From NCBI RefSeq assembly GCF_009017415.1, contig NC_092410.1:2046001-2110000 (forward strand): a stretch of 64,000 nt of DNA, in the 5' to 3' direction. The notes under the pieces are model-generated. The model had not been told where the DNA came from. It ran no database searches and saw nothing but the letters and a program-made list of their open reading frames with translations. The position numbers and the translations under genes were made by a program. Shown one piece after another: positions 48,919 through 59,882 of the stretch (positions within the stretch are counted from its first letter, which is position 1; each line of letters begins with the position of its first letter). This DNA is from Aspergillus flavus (lineage: Eukaryota; Ascomycota; Eurotiomycetes; Eurotiales; Aspergillaceae).

Positions 48919-50943
48919 ATGATCCGATCCAACGCCCTTCCCTTGAGGGGAACATTACGTGCTTTGCAGCCGAGAATTAATAACTACCGCCTAACCGCTG
49001 CGCAACAACAGAGGCATTACCGGGTCTCTGCTCGGAATTGTGCGAACGGACGACCTCAGTCGTTCAAGAACCAGCTCTATGAGAGTACACAACAACGGCT
49101 GAAGCGTGAGCGCGCTGAGCAAGAGCGTTACGCACAATATCAGACTCAGTCGCAGGGAGGTCGCTATACAGCTCTAACATTTGGTATGTCCCTACTGAAA
49201 CCCCGTTCGAAAAATATTACAAACCCTATCCAACATACCGCTAATCGCACTATTTCAGCTTTGGTGTTCTTCTCTACTGGAGCCTATTTCCTAGGGACTC
49301 TAAAGCCGCCAAGTTTTCCGACGTCATCAACAACGAACATTCTCGAACTAGAGCCGCCGCGTCACAATATTTCTCAGTCGAACCTCCAAGCCGCATGGGC
49401 GGACTTCGTTGATATAATAGGAAAAGAGAACGTTTCCACAGAGAATGGGGACTTGGAAATACATTCAGGGTCAGACTGGTCTTCCTATTCTCGGAAGGAA
49501 ACCGAAAAGCCTTTCCTTATCCTCTATCCGTCGACCACGGAAGAGGTTTCTCAGATAATGAGGGTTTGCCATCGGCGAGTTATTCCAGTGACGCCGTACT
49601 CAGGTGGCACTAGTCTAGAGGGACATTTTGCATCCACCCGGGGCGGCGTGTGTATTGATTTCCGCCGCATGAATCGCATTTTGGCTATTCATAAAGAAGA
49701 CCTTGACGTAGTGGTGCAGCCTGCTCTTGGTTGGGAAGAGCTAAATGAGCAGATTTCGCAAGATGGTCTATTTTTTCCACCTGATCCTGGCCCGGGTGCC
49801 ATGATAGGTGGGATGGTAGGCACTGGCTGCTCAGGGACGAATGCCTATAGGTACGGTACAATGCGAGAATGGGTCCTCTCTCTAACTGTAGTTCTTGCGG
49901 ATGGCACTATAATCAAGACCAGGCAGCGTCCGCGGAAGTCGAGTGCTGGCTATGATCTTACCAGGCTCTTTATTGGGAGCGAAGGGACCCTTGGCCTTAT
50001 CACAGAAGCAACGCTGAAATTAACGGTCAAACCCAAGAGCCAGAGCGTCGCTGTTGCAAGCTTCCCGACAGTTCAAGATGCTGCAAAATGCGTGGCACAT
50101 GTGGTGGAAGATGGTATCCCGGTTGCCGGTGTGGAAATTCTAGATGATGTGCAAATGAAATGTATAAATGACAGCGAAGCAACTAGTCGACGGTGGAAGG
50201 AATCACCCACCTTGTTCTTCAAGTTTACAGGAACACCCACCGGTGTCAATGAGCAGGTAAGCACAGTACGAAAGATCGTTTCTTCCAGTGCGGGCCAATC
50301 CTTTGAGTTTGCCCGCAACGACGAGGAGATGCGAGAGCTATGGAGTGCCCGAAAACAAGCTCTCTGGAGCGTAATGTCTATGAGGCGAGGCCCGGAAGAC
50401 CAGGTTTGGACTACTGATGTGGCAGTACCCATGAGTAAACTGCCCAGCATCATCGAAGCCACGAAACAAGACATGACTCAAAGTCGACTGTTGGCAGGAA
50501 TTTGTGGTCACGTTGGGGATGGTAATTTTCACGGTAAGAAGACCTTGTCCTCGCTCGCAGCTGCTGTACTTATTTCTTTTAGCCATCATTCTATTCAATG
50601 ACAATGAGAGAAAAACTGCGGAAGCTGTTGTTCACCGGATGGTGAAGCGAGCAGTAGAGATGGAAGGGACTGTTACAGGTGAACATGGTGTTGGACTCAT
50701 TAAACGTGATTACCTCGAACATGAACTGGGCGAGTCTACGGTGGATGCGATGCGGCGGGTAGGTTTGCAGAAATTTGAGCATTACTCCCCCAGATCATGA
50801 TTCTCATCTTGGATACGCTCAAAATGCTAATGCAATAGCAACCTTCACAGCTAAAACTAGCGTTTGACCCGCTTTGTTTACTTAATTGCGACAAAATCGT
50901 TCGAGTTGAGCAACCGATGCCAGAAGAGGTTAAGGCATGGTGA
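48919..50943 (+). CDS. D-lactate dehydrogenase (cytochrome), mitochondrial, FAD-linked
   Basis: Dld1-like flavoprotein that oxidises D-lactate to pyruvate and passes electrons to cytochrome c at the inner mitochondrial membrane. Exons 48919-49183, 49259-50533, 50583-50758 and 50851-50943 give 602 residues. A basic presequence (MIRSNALPLRGTLRALQPR) and an Arg/Gln-rich linker lead to a membrane helix rebuilt by splicing (LTFALVFFSTGAYFLG). The FAD-binding 4 domain has PYSGGTSLEGH and PGPGAMIGGMVGTGCSG; the C-terminal FAD-oxidase domain has CGHVGDGNFH, with His on a splice junction, TGEHGVG, and the end LAFDPLCLLNCDKIVRVE. The first intron (75 bp, GTATGT, CTAAT branch) is free of stops, so retention would give 627 residues with the helix interrupted by a polar stretch. 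The short last exon restores the conserved C-terminus. Confidence 0.9.
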
Positions 50944-51165
50944 TTGTGCGTTGGACACTACAAGCTGGGGACCGGCAGGGGCGAAGCCGACCGTGTAACA
51001 GTTCTGGGTTGTCACCATTCTACCTGCAAAGAGGAAAAAAAGAGAAAGAAAGAATAAGGCCCAGCAGGCGGTAGAATCTGATCAAAACAATAATAGTTCG
51101 CAGATAATTCTCGACTGTCGTCAAATTCAATATCCATAGCCCCTTGAAACTCTATCATAACGCCG

Positions 51166-51772
51166 TCAATATCCGTACAGTCGTTTCATGTAGTCATCGC
51201 TTTTGCTGCTGTAGTGGTCTGCACCATACTCCTCACGGGACACATACCCATCGCCTCTGGCTCCACCGTAGCCTTCTCCAGTGCCATTGCACTGAGGCAC
51301 AGAATCTTTTAGGGGACAATTATCAATACCAGAATATGTAATATGCATGGGAACATGCACCTAGCCGAGGATCTACTGACTGTAAGGCTTGTCATTTTCA
51401 CAGCCTTGCCTCTCCACGTCTGCATACTGGAGACGGCTGTCAAGCATAATATGGATTAGTAGAATCATCACCATGCTCATCGCGTACAGGGCGGCCGTCG
51501 TAACCATAGCAATATCCCCCATTGCCATCGCTATACTCATCAAGTCTGGATCTGTAGGTCTCCTCAGAGTTATACCCAGAAGTCTGGCCGTTACGACCCA
51601 ACGGGGGCACGAAATGATCATACTCGTTTCGTTTCTGATATTCTAGGCACTCCACTGATTCGTGTTCATAGTTCCAACGGTCTCCACACAGCTCTCCTTT
51701 ATCGTAATTTTCGTGTTGAACGTTCCAGGGGGGCCGCTGTTCTTCAAGTGATGCTTCGTCGTCATATAGTTC
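51166..51772 (-). pseudogene. Degenerate 3' tail of het-C
   Basis: Past the TAG at 51773 the same frame stays open for 110 codons (to TGA at 51440), with a Tyr/Asp/Gly-rich composition (SDGNGGYCYGYDG). In another frame, 51360-51166 reads GEGYGGARGDGYVSREEYG and ends RLYGY. HET-C proteins end in a Gly/Tyr-rich region, so this looks like the former tail, now cut by a stop and at least one frame change. A missed small intron between the two pieces is possible; I could not place one with good signals. Confidence 0.55.
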
Positions 51773-53912
51773 CTAGTATTCATATTGATGTTGCTCCCCT
51801 CGGTTATCAAGCTTTCCGTGAGTTTCATATCTGTCCACCATGACTGTACCATCTGGAGAGTGTGACTCGGGATCTTTCAGTAGCATAGACCCAACACTAC
51901 TTACAAGGCCGCTGACCAGGCCCCTGAGTGTTCCGTCACCAGCAGCCTCGCCAGCAGCTTCCTCCAAGCTACTAGGACCAGTTCCGTTAGATTCAAGGGA
52001 GTTGCCATGGCCGCCTTTGCGTAACACAAGTGGCTTGCCGCAGCCATGGCCGGTGTCGTGCACACCTTCCTTATGGTTTCTACCTTCAAATACGCCTTGG
52101 CGGGTGAGCTGTTCGCGCAGGTGCTCCTGCTCTTCCTCGGTCTTGCCATGCCACCATTCCTCGACTGTATGAAACATGATCTGGCGTACATCAGCTGCGC
52201 CATCTTCTCCATATTCACGAAGGGCAGGATGGTGGAACACCCCCACGATTATCCTGTCCAGGGTCCTTGTTATATCAATGTCTTCATTATCCCAGCACTC
52301 CATCAGCTGTGGCACAGTCCACTTGATAACCTCGGAAGCTACCCGACCTGCTGGTTCGTTTAGAACGTTTGAAAAATGATCCTTAGATAACATAGAATGA
52401 GTAGGGTTCGATGATTCATCATTCTCAAAAACAATATGCTGTTGCTCTCTGCTACTTTGAATAACCTCGGAGGAGCCAGTTTGAAGCTCCACCTTTACTT
52501 GCTTGATAATAGGGAGCACGTAAGGTGCCAAAACAGAGAAAACAAAGACCGTTATATGATCTTGAATTTGCTCCACCAATTCTGGTAGAACAGGTATTTT
52601 CTCGATGGCAGAATTAATCGACTTGATAATCTCATCATGCCACTCCAACACGGGGTAAATTTTCTGATGCAACCCTTCCAGGTAGCAGGTCCATTCTTCT
52701 AGCTCACGCAGCGATACATCTTGGCTATATTGCTTAGCGTTCTCTGACTGTGTCTTGAATTCTTCCATTTTATTTGCCTGCGCTTCACTGTCGTCTACTA
52801 ATCCAGCAGGGATCATGCTGAGAAGATCCTGTACGAAGCTCTCAGAAGGAGAACCACTCTGTGAATCAGTTATGACACCTTCCAAGGATTGGACTTCAGA
52901 CTGTGTGACCTTATCAGAAAGCTCTCCCAGTACGGAGTGGAAAAAGTCCACCCCGCCGAAAGTGCCGGTAACCACGGGGTAGACGTCATTCTGCGCACCA
53001 TGGAGCTCAACTATCGTATTACGACCGACATGGGGGGAAATTTCTGATTCACCCATCTCAATAAGACTCAGCTCTGTATAATTGGAATGTGCTGCATAGT
53101 CCTCCAGGCAATGCAAACCGGTTCCAAGAAGACGAAAAGCTTCATGCAAGTCTTCATCATTCCACGATTTCGCATATTGGCGGCCTAGCTGAATCGAACG
53201 ACAGAAAACACGCCGTGCAAGGCCTGCAGATGTAGCAATACCAACACCCTCTGTCGCTATATAATTTTTCAAACCTAGCCGTGGTAACCAACAAAGGACT
53301 CATTATGCCACATGTTACATAGTAGAGTAGCGTGGAGAGTGGTCCAACATACCTGTCATAGAATCAACTAATAGCTCACGCTCCTCATCAACTGGACCCC
53401 TGAGTCGATGATCATAATCCCGAGCATCCTCCCTTCAGCATAACCAAGAGGGTTGTCTATATGCTCTGTAGGCTCATAGCATCCTAAACGGTCTGTAGTC
53501 ACCTCAAACTCCTTGGCCCCATATCTAGAGCACATAGTCAGTTACCGCCGCTGGCATAGTGAGGGAATTCAGTAGCTTGCCCAAAACTCAAAAATCCGAG
53601 CACCCAAATTAGGATGCGGATGGCTTCGGCGCCTACATATTTCAAAGTGCCGACATCAACAGCCAGGCTGTAGTCGCGAAGCCAGTTCCCGAAATAGACA
53701 CGCTGCACGTCGAGTTTGTTGAATTTACGGCCGCCGGCCACGCGAGCCAGAAACAGTGTCAACAATGCGTCTTCGATGTCACCATGACGCCAATTCTGGC
53801 CCTCAATGCGGGATATTGATGCAATATTACCCGCCCCAAAAGCGTGGGCTTGCGCCGAGAATGCGAGAATAAGCGACAGAAGAAGACATAGTTTTTGGAC
53901 AGTATCAGACAT
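51773..53912 (-). pseudogene. het-C: het-C heterokaryon-incompatibility gene with frameshift and early stop
   Basis: HET-C family; in Neurospora it is a secreted Gly-rich protein whose alleles decide vegetative incompatibility. Minus-strand exons are 53912-53581, 53524-53353 and 53274-51773. A signal peptide (LCLLLSLILAFSAQAHA) is followed by conserved blocks: GQNWRHGDIED, FGNWLRDYSLAVDVGTL, WVLGFLSFG, EFEVTTDRLG, HIDNPLGYA, then LGTGLHCLEDYAAHSNYTEL and PVVTGTFGGVDFFHS. The first intron must use a GC donor to keep the family frame. In exon 2, between GYAEG and DARDYDH, one base is missing (about 53429-53435), so the exon sum is one short of a multiple of three and translation would run to a TAG about 20 codons later. 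A TAG at 51773 ends the third exon although the same frame continues. A read error at the first site cannot be excluded. Confidence 0.82.
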
Positions 53913-54178
53913 GGTACTTCTAGTCTAACGTTGAACGAGAATACTACCAATGTAGGAAGAAGAGAGTGCGAATGGCAGAGGGCCCAGCTGAGCCGTGAAA
54001 TCCAACAGGTACGGTAGCGTAGAAAAAAGGCCCAGCTCCCTAGGGGCGCCTTTGCACTGTGAAAGAGCAAGCTAGCCGACAGAAATACAGGTGCCCCGCC
54101 ATGCAGTCTCACATTATCATTGCCAGCTTGCCAAGGACAAATTATATTATCATACTATATCAATAATAATAATAATAG
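53913..54178. other. het-C upstream region and border of the AT-rich tract
   Basis: About 265 bp of normal-composition DNA upstream of the het-C start, ending in an (AAT)n-like stretch and a TACTCCGTA copy (54179), after which base composition drops sharply. Confidence 0.6.
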
Positions 54179-55695
54179 TACGGAGTACGGAGGTGTGTTC
54201 CTAAAGTGATTTAACTACGCTAGTGTAAGCTTGGTATTTAGCTGGTAAGGTGCTTTATTATATAATTTAATAGGGAGAGCACTTAATACTAGAAATATAG
54301 ATATTTTAACTAAAAATATAAATATTTTAATTAAAAATGAAGCTATTCAAGCGCTTAGAAAAGCGGTTTATTATTTAGATTTTAGTGTTTAGAAAGTTTT
54401 TTTTTAAGATATAATTCTGCTATTCTCGCGCTTTTTAATATTTTTTTAATATTTATTTTTTCTCTTTAGATATATAATCTTAGTAATATAAATAGATAAC
54501 TGGTTAATCTAGCGCTGTATAATTTTTTAAGATAGCTTATTCTAGATCTTAGTCTAGATCTAAATACTAGTCTTTTTATTTTAGGAAGTGTTTAAAAGAT
54601 TATATAATATTTAAAATAGTATTAGATAGATTCTATTATATTAAGATTAGATAAGTTTCTTAACTAAGTAAATAGATATTAAATTTTATTAATATTATAG
54701 ATTTTCTATTAAAAATAATAATTATATATAGATATATAGTTTTTTAAAACTATAGTATTAAATTATTTTATTTTATATTTTTTTATAAAAGATAGAAGTT
54801 TAGATAAATATCTTTAAATAATATTAATATTAATTAATTCTATCTCTCTAGTTTTATTCTAAGTAACTATTTTTTTTATTTTAATACTATTTAGACTATC
54901 TATTAGATATATAGCTATTTTAAAGCTTTAATTTTATTAAAAAAATCTATAATTTCTATTTTTTTTAGTATAAAGATTCTAACTGTAGATTTAAAGCTTT
55001 AATTTTTTTAATAGCTATTTTTTTTATTAAATATTTTTTAAAAAATAGATATATATAGAGCTTTTTTTATTATAGATAAAGTAGCTTTAGAATATAAAAT
55101 TAGATATATTTTTATATTATTTATATATAATAGAGAATTTATATATCTTATTTTTTTATTTTTAAATCTTTCTACTACTTTGTCTTTAGTTTAGGTATAT
55201 TAAGATTTTATTAATAAAGATTATAGTTTTAAAATTTTTTATAGTTTAATATTAGTAGATAAAATAGAAATTAAAATATTTTTTTTTATTTTTTTAGTTA
55301 AACTAGATTTAGTAGTAGATTTAATTAAGTAAAAATCTATTTATTTAAAGATTTACTAAGTAAAGATAGTAAATATATTATTTTTTTAAATAATTATTTT
55401 ATAGCTTTTTTCTTTACTATTTTAATTTTTTAAATAGCTTTAATTATTATCTATTTAGTAAATTTAGCTATCCTAGATCTATTAGACTTAGAGTTATCTT
55501 TAAGATATTTAATTAGATTTCTAAGATTTTTAGTAGAATTAAAACTATATAATTTAATTTTTTAATTCTAAAAGTAGATTACTATGCGCGGTAGGTTACT
55601 AAAAAGCTTTATTTAAATAATTTTAATCTTTATATTTAATAGAGAAATTGCTTAAATCTTAACTTCTAAAGGATAGTATTTTCTAGGTATTTTAA

Positions 55696-55731
<36 letters not shown>
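55696..55731. repeat. (TAGA)n microsatellite
   Basis: About nine TAGA units inside the AT-rich tract. Confidence 0.9.
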
Positions 55732-56009
55732 ATAGGTATGCTAATTAATAGAAATATTGTCAGAGATATATTTCCTATTTAGGAAATTTTCTTAAATATT
55801 CTAGAATTATTCTAGAATATTATCTATCTAAAAAAAATTAGATAAAAAAATTCTAATTAAATAATATTAAATAATTATATTCTAATTAAAAAATATTAGA
55901 TAAATATTAAATTAAAAAATATTAAATAAATTTTTAATTTAATAAATTTAAATAAATTTAATTTAATATAAAAAATTATTTAATTCTCTATTAAAATTAA
56001 ATTAATTTT

Positions 56010-56306
56010 TTTAAATAGATTATTATTTAACTATTTAATTATTAAATATTAATTTATTTTTTTAATTTTTTTTATTTATATTTAATCTAGAGCTTTAATT
56101 ATCTTAACTCTAGTTATTTATTTTTATTATCTAATCTAAAGTTTAGATTATTTAAGCTCTATTTATCTATTTAATCTAGAGTTACTATTTAATTAATCCT
56201 AGCTTTTCTATATAATTTAGTTATTTAATTTATTTATTCTATTTAATTTTTCTATTTATTCTAGCTAGCTCTAAGACTATTCTGCTTTAGGATTAGGGCA
56301 GCTGAT
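56010..56306. repeat. Direct repeat copy A, heavily mutated
   Basis: Aligns by eye along its length with copies B and C. Shared landmarks are TAATCTAGAGCTTTAA, a CCTAGCTT box, CTAGCTAGCTCTAAGAC and GGATTAGGGCAGCTGA at the end. Most C and G positions that differ from copy B are C-to-T or G-to-A. Confidence 0.7.
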
Positions 56307-57044
56307 AAATATATTATTTAATATTTTATTATCTATATTTATTTTTTATTAATATAACTAATATTTTAAATATAATCTAGGTTTTTTTAATTATTAATTA
56401 TTTATTTTATTTTAATTACTATTGCTATTATTATTATTAGAATTTTTAAAATTATTTAAATAACTATTACAGAGTTTAATATTTTAAATAATAGTAAATT
56501 TATAATGATTTTAATATTAAATTATTTTTAATAGAGTCCTTTTTTTATATTATATACTATTTTTTTATAGATAATTTTAATTAATAATATTATTTAGCTT
56601 TTTATTAAAATCTATTATATTTTATTATAATTTTAAAATTTAATTAAATATTATAGAACTATATTAAATAATATTAAAACTCTATTTTTAATTTTTAAAT
56701 ATACTATTAAATAAGATTATAAATAATAATATATTATAAAAAATAAAGAATAATTAATTTTTTAAAAATCTAGAAAATAGTTATAATCTTTATATATATA
56801 TAGAATCTAGTAAACCTCTAGTAAATCTATAAGATTCTTCTATTTTAAATAGCTATTCTCTATAGTAGTATATTATAGCTATAATCATAAAATATCTAAT
56901 TATTTTTTAAATAGAAAAAATTAAATAACCTTAGAAACTATTAATTAGAAATACTAATTAAATACTAAAATAGATAATCTAAATAAATTTATGATATAAT
57001 ACAAAAAGACTATAAATCTCTATCTAAATTAAGTTTTTTTTACT

Positions 57045-57361
57045 TTCTTTTTTATTTAAGTAGATTATTAATTAACTATCTAATTGTCAGATATCTATTT
57101 ATTCTTTTAATCTCTTCTATTTTTATCTGACCTAGGGCTTTGACTGTCTTAGCCCTAGTTATCTATCTTTTCTATCTAACCTATGGTTTAGATTGACTAA
57201 GCCCTAGTTGCCTACCTGCCTTCCTGATCTAGGGTTACTACTCAGTCAACCCTAGCTTTTTAATATGATCAGGTCATTCAATCCATTCATTCTATTCAGC
57301 TTTTCTATTCATCCTAGCTAGCGCTAAGACTATTCCGCTTTAAGATTAGGGCACCTGACAA
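57045..57361. repeat. Direct repeat copy B, least mutated, TIR-like end
   Basis: Same unit as copy A but with many CC, GG, TG and CA dinucleotides kept. It contains ATTGTCAG at 57083-57090 and ends with CTGACAAT at 57355-57362, an 8 bp inverted pair bounding about 280 bp. It looks like a short non-autonomous element or an LTR fragment. Confidence 0.65.
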
Positions 57362-57599
57362 TATCTAATCTAGAGCTTTAACTATTTTAATTCTAGTTAT
57401 CTATTTTTTTATTTAATCTAGGATTTAGATTAACTAAGCTCTAGTTGCCTATCTATCTTTCTAATCTAGAGTTTCTATTTGGTCAATCCTAGCTTTCTTA
57501 TATAATCTAGTCATTTAATTCATTTATTCTATTCAGCTTTTCTATTCATCCTAGCTAGCCGTAAGACTATTCCGCTTTAGTATTAGGGCAGCTGACAAT
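57362..57599. repeat. Direct repeat copy C, head-to-tail with B
   Basis: Follows copy B directly, lacks the first ~80 bp of the unit, and ends with the same CTGACAAT at 57592-57599. Mutation level lies between copies A and B. Confidence 0.65.
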
Positions 57600-58130
57600 T
57601 GAAAACTATATTATATTTTTAAATAATTCTATTTATTTATTTAAATTAAATATCTAGAATCCTAGAATCTTTTATTTTAATATATTAATAGTTATAGTAA
57701 TATATAAAATAAATTTTGAATTTAAAGATATATTTAATAGAATTATATATCTATTTCTTTTTTATAATAGTAAAAAAAAGATAATATTATATTTTAAAAG
57801 TAAAATATCAACTATTTTATATATATGTATAGATTAAAAAAATACTCTATATTTATTTAATAAAAGAATGTATTTTTTAAATTATTTTTTTATTAATAGT
57901 TATTTTATAACTATTAGCATATTATTTATTTTTAAAGATTCTTTTTAAATAACTATATAGAATAGATTTAAGAAGATTGAATATATTAATAATTTTTTTA
58001 AAACTATTAAATTTATTTTTTTAAAAACTAATATAATTAATAAAATTCAATATTTCTATTCAGCGCGTGATTTTAATAATTTAGATACTTTTAATAATAT
58101 AGCTGATATTTTAATTCTTTAAGAAATTTA

Positions 58131-59882
58131 AACGCGTAGAAAATACATTGATATATAGCTCGCTTATGTACGCAGCTCGCTTACCGATTACATTAATAGT
58201 TATAACAAGAATCAAGTCTAGTTTTACCAACAATAGCAGAGGTCCGAGGATACTCATGCTTTACCTAGGGCAAATTAAAACTTGGAAGTCAACCATGATT
58301 CCATGAATAATCTACAAGAAATAATTGGCTGCGCATAGCGCAACCTCTTATGGTAAGGGGCTGGAGCCAGCCTGATTAGTAGTAAGCCTTTATAAAAAAC
58401 CTGGGCCGACGGACCAACAGTATGCACCTAGCATGTACCATTCTCCAACTACTAACCTAGCTTGTGCTCCTAGTCCTTCTCATATAGTAGCACTGAGAGC
58501 CTAAGAGAGGATCCACCAGTACAGAGTAGATTAGACCCAAGCTCCGGTGGATTATGTACATTACAGTCAGTACTTACTAGGTATTATATGGTGTAGGTGA
58601 GAGCCAACACGCAGAGAGCAACTCAGGAGCAACAATGTATTCTCTGATCTTTATTAACCCACTGTTGACAAATGACAATAATTGCAATGAATGATTAACA
58701 AGTAATAGTGATAATCAAGGCTGCAAAATTGCCTTCAGTAACCAGTTCTTGGTGCCTTTTTTCTGTTGTGTACCACTGCAGCACTGCCGCCACTGTATTG
58801 ATCTATGATTCTATGCCAAGTAGTTTTGATCTTAGAAGCTTAAAACCTAACATATTTACTCCGTATGGATAATTTGCAATTAATATATATCCATAGAATA
58901 GTGTACATGCTGGTTGTATCATAATCCTTTGGACCTTTATTAAAATTATTGATGACTAATAAAAAAAAATTATATAACATATATCTTAATGTAGATAGTA
59001 TACAGAGTACACGGTATGTATATATTAAAAGTATTTAAAAATGATATGTATTTACTATTCTGTAATACTAGAAAGGAATACAGACTTGTGATATCTAACT
59101 ATTTAGAAAACAATTGTTGAGTTATAAGCTTCTAAAATCTACAAACACAATTTTATATAGACAAATCTAGCTGCATTGTGTGGTGTGCAGTGTGCGCGAA
59201 AAACCAAAGGCAAATTTGCACACATTAATACTTTGTACTGTCTGCCACTTTCAAAACAGCTCTCCGCATCCGTCGCGCCGGCCCTTTCCCCTCCCAACTT
59301 GTTACCAACCACTTCCCGTGGCTCTCCGCCCGCAACAACACGCCCCCAAAATTCATAAACTCTTGAACTTCACTGCTGTCATCTTCCGCATTCTCCTATT
59401 GAGCCTTGTGTCAGCGTTTCGACTATCTATACTACTACCTATACTACTATCATTCACTACCTGTTGGCCCTCTCATTCTTGGTTACCTTGGGATGGAAGT
59501 AACCAGACATGCCTACTTCTAGAACCCACGGTCATTGCTATTTGTGTACATGACTACTGCAGTCCTAATCTCAACTCGAAATTTCCAATTTTGGTCTATC
59601 TCCTACATTCAGGTGCTGACTGGTTATTTTGTGGTATTTGGCCAAGCTGCATCTTTTGGCAGACTTATTATTTCACACATGGTGTGATCTCCTGGGAGGT
59701 CATTGATATACGGACACAGGGTTCCGCACACAGCAGTGTGTGACTTTTCTCACGGGTCTCTACTACTTCATTACCGCCAATGTTATGGCAACAATGCGCC
59801 CTGTAGCGCAACATTAATGGTCTCTTTCCCAGTAGTCTGGATAGAATAGAGAGAAACCGTGCAGCATATTACTTATCGTCCG
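58131..59882. other. Intergenic region, upstream of coiled-coil gene
   Basis: About 1.75 kb returning to moderate GC, with one TACTCCGTA copy at 58857 and an AT-rich patch at about 58930-59110. A 187-codon frame at 59180-59743 has leader-like composition and no family resemblance; I read it as promoter or 5' UTR. No RNA gene seen. Confidence 0.55.

Larger units (their letters stand above)
54240..58130. repeat. AT-rich RIP-like tract (mutated repeat island)
   Basis: About 3.9 kb made almost entirely of A and T with no open frame of note. Surviving C is nearly always followed by T and surviving G nearly always preceded by A; CpA, TpG, CpG, CpC and GpG are rare over long stretches (for example 54601-54960 and 55201-55260). 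This is the footprint of strong C-to-T change on both strands, as in repeat-induced point mutation of transposons. The original element cannot be read. Parts from 57045 to 57600 are much less affected. The edges are abrupt at both ends. Confidence 0.85.

Noticed and set aside
53540..53560. 21 bp GT-AG intron in het-C as alternative to the GC-AG intron
   Set aside because: Too short for a spliceosomal intron and leaves the wrong phase for the conserved block downstream.
54240..58130. Search for CRISPR arrays, phage or bacterial defence genes, and recognisable transposon reading frames
   Set aside because: None present; the repeats are AT-rich, irregular and eukaryotic in context, and no transposase or reverse transcriptase motif can be read.
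59180..59743. 187-codon open frame upstream of the coiled-coil gene
   Set aside because: Composition is leader-like with no family resemblance, and it ends before a separate well-formed start; read as 5' flank.
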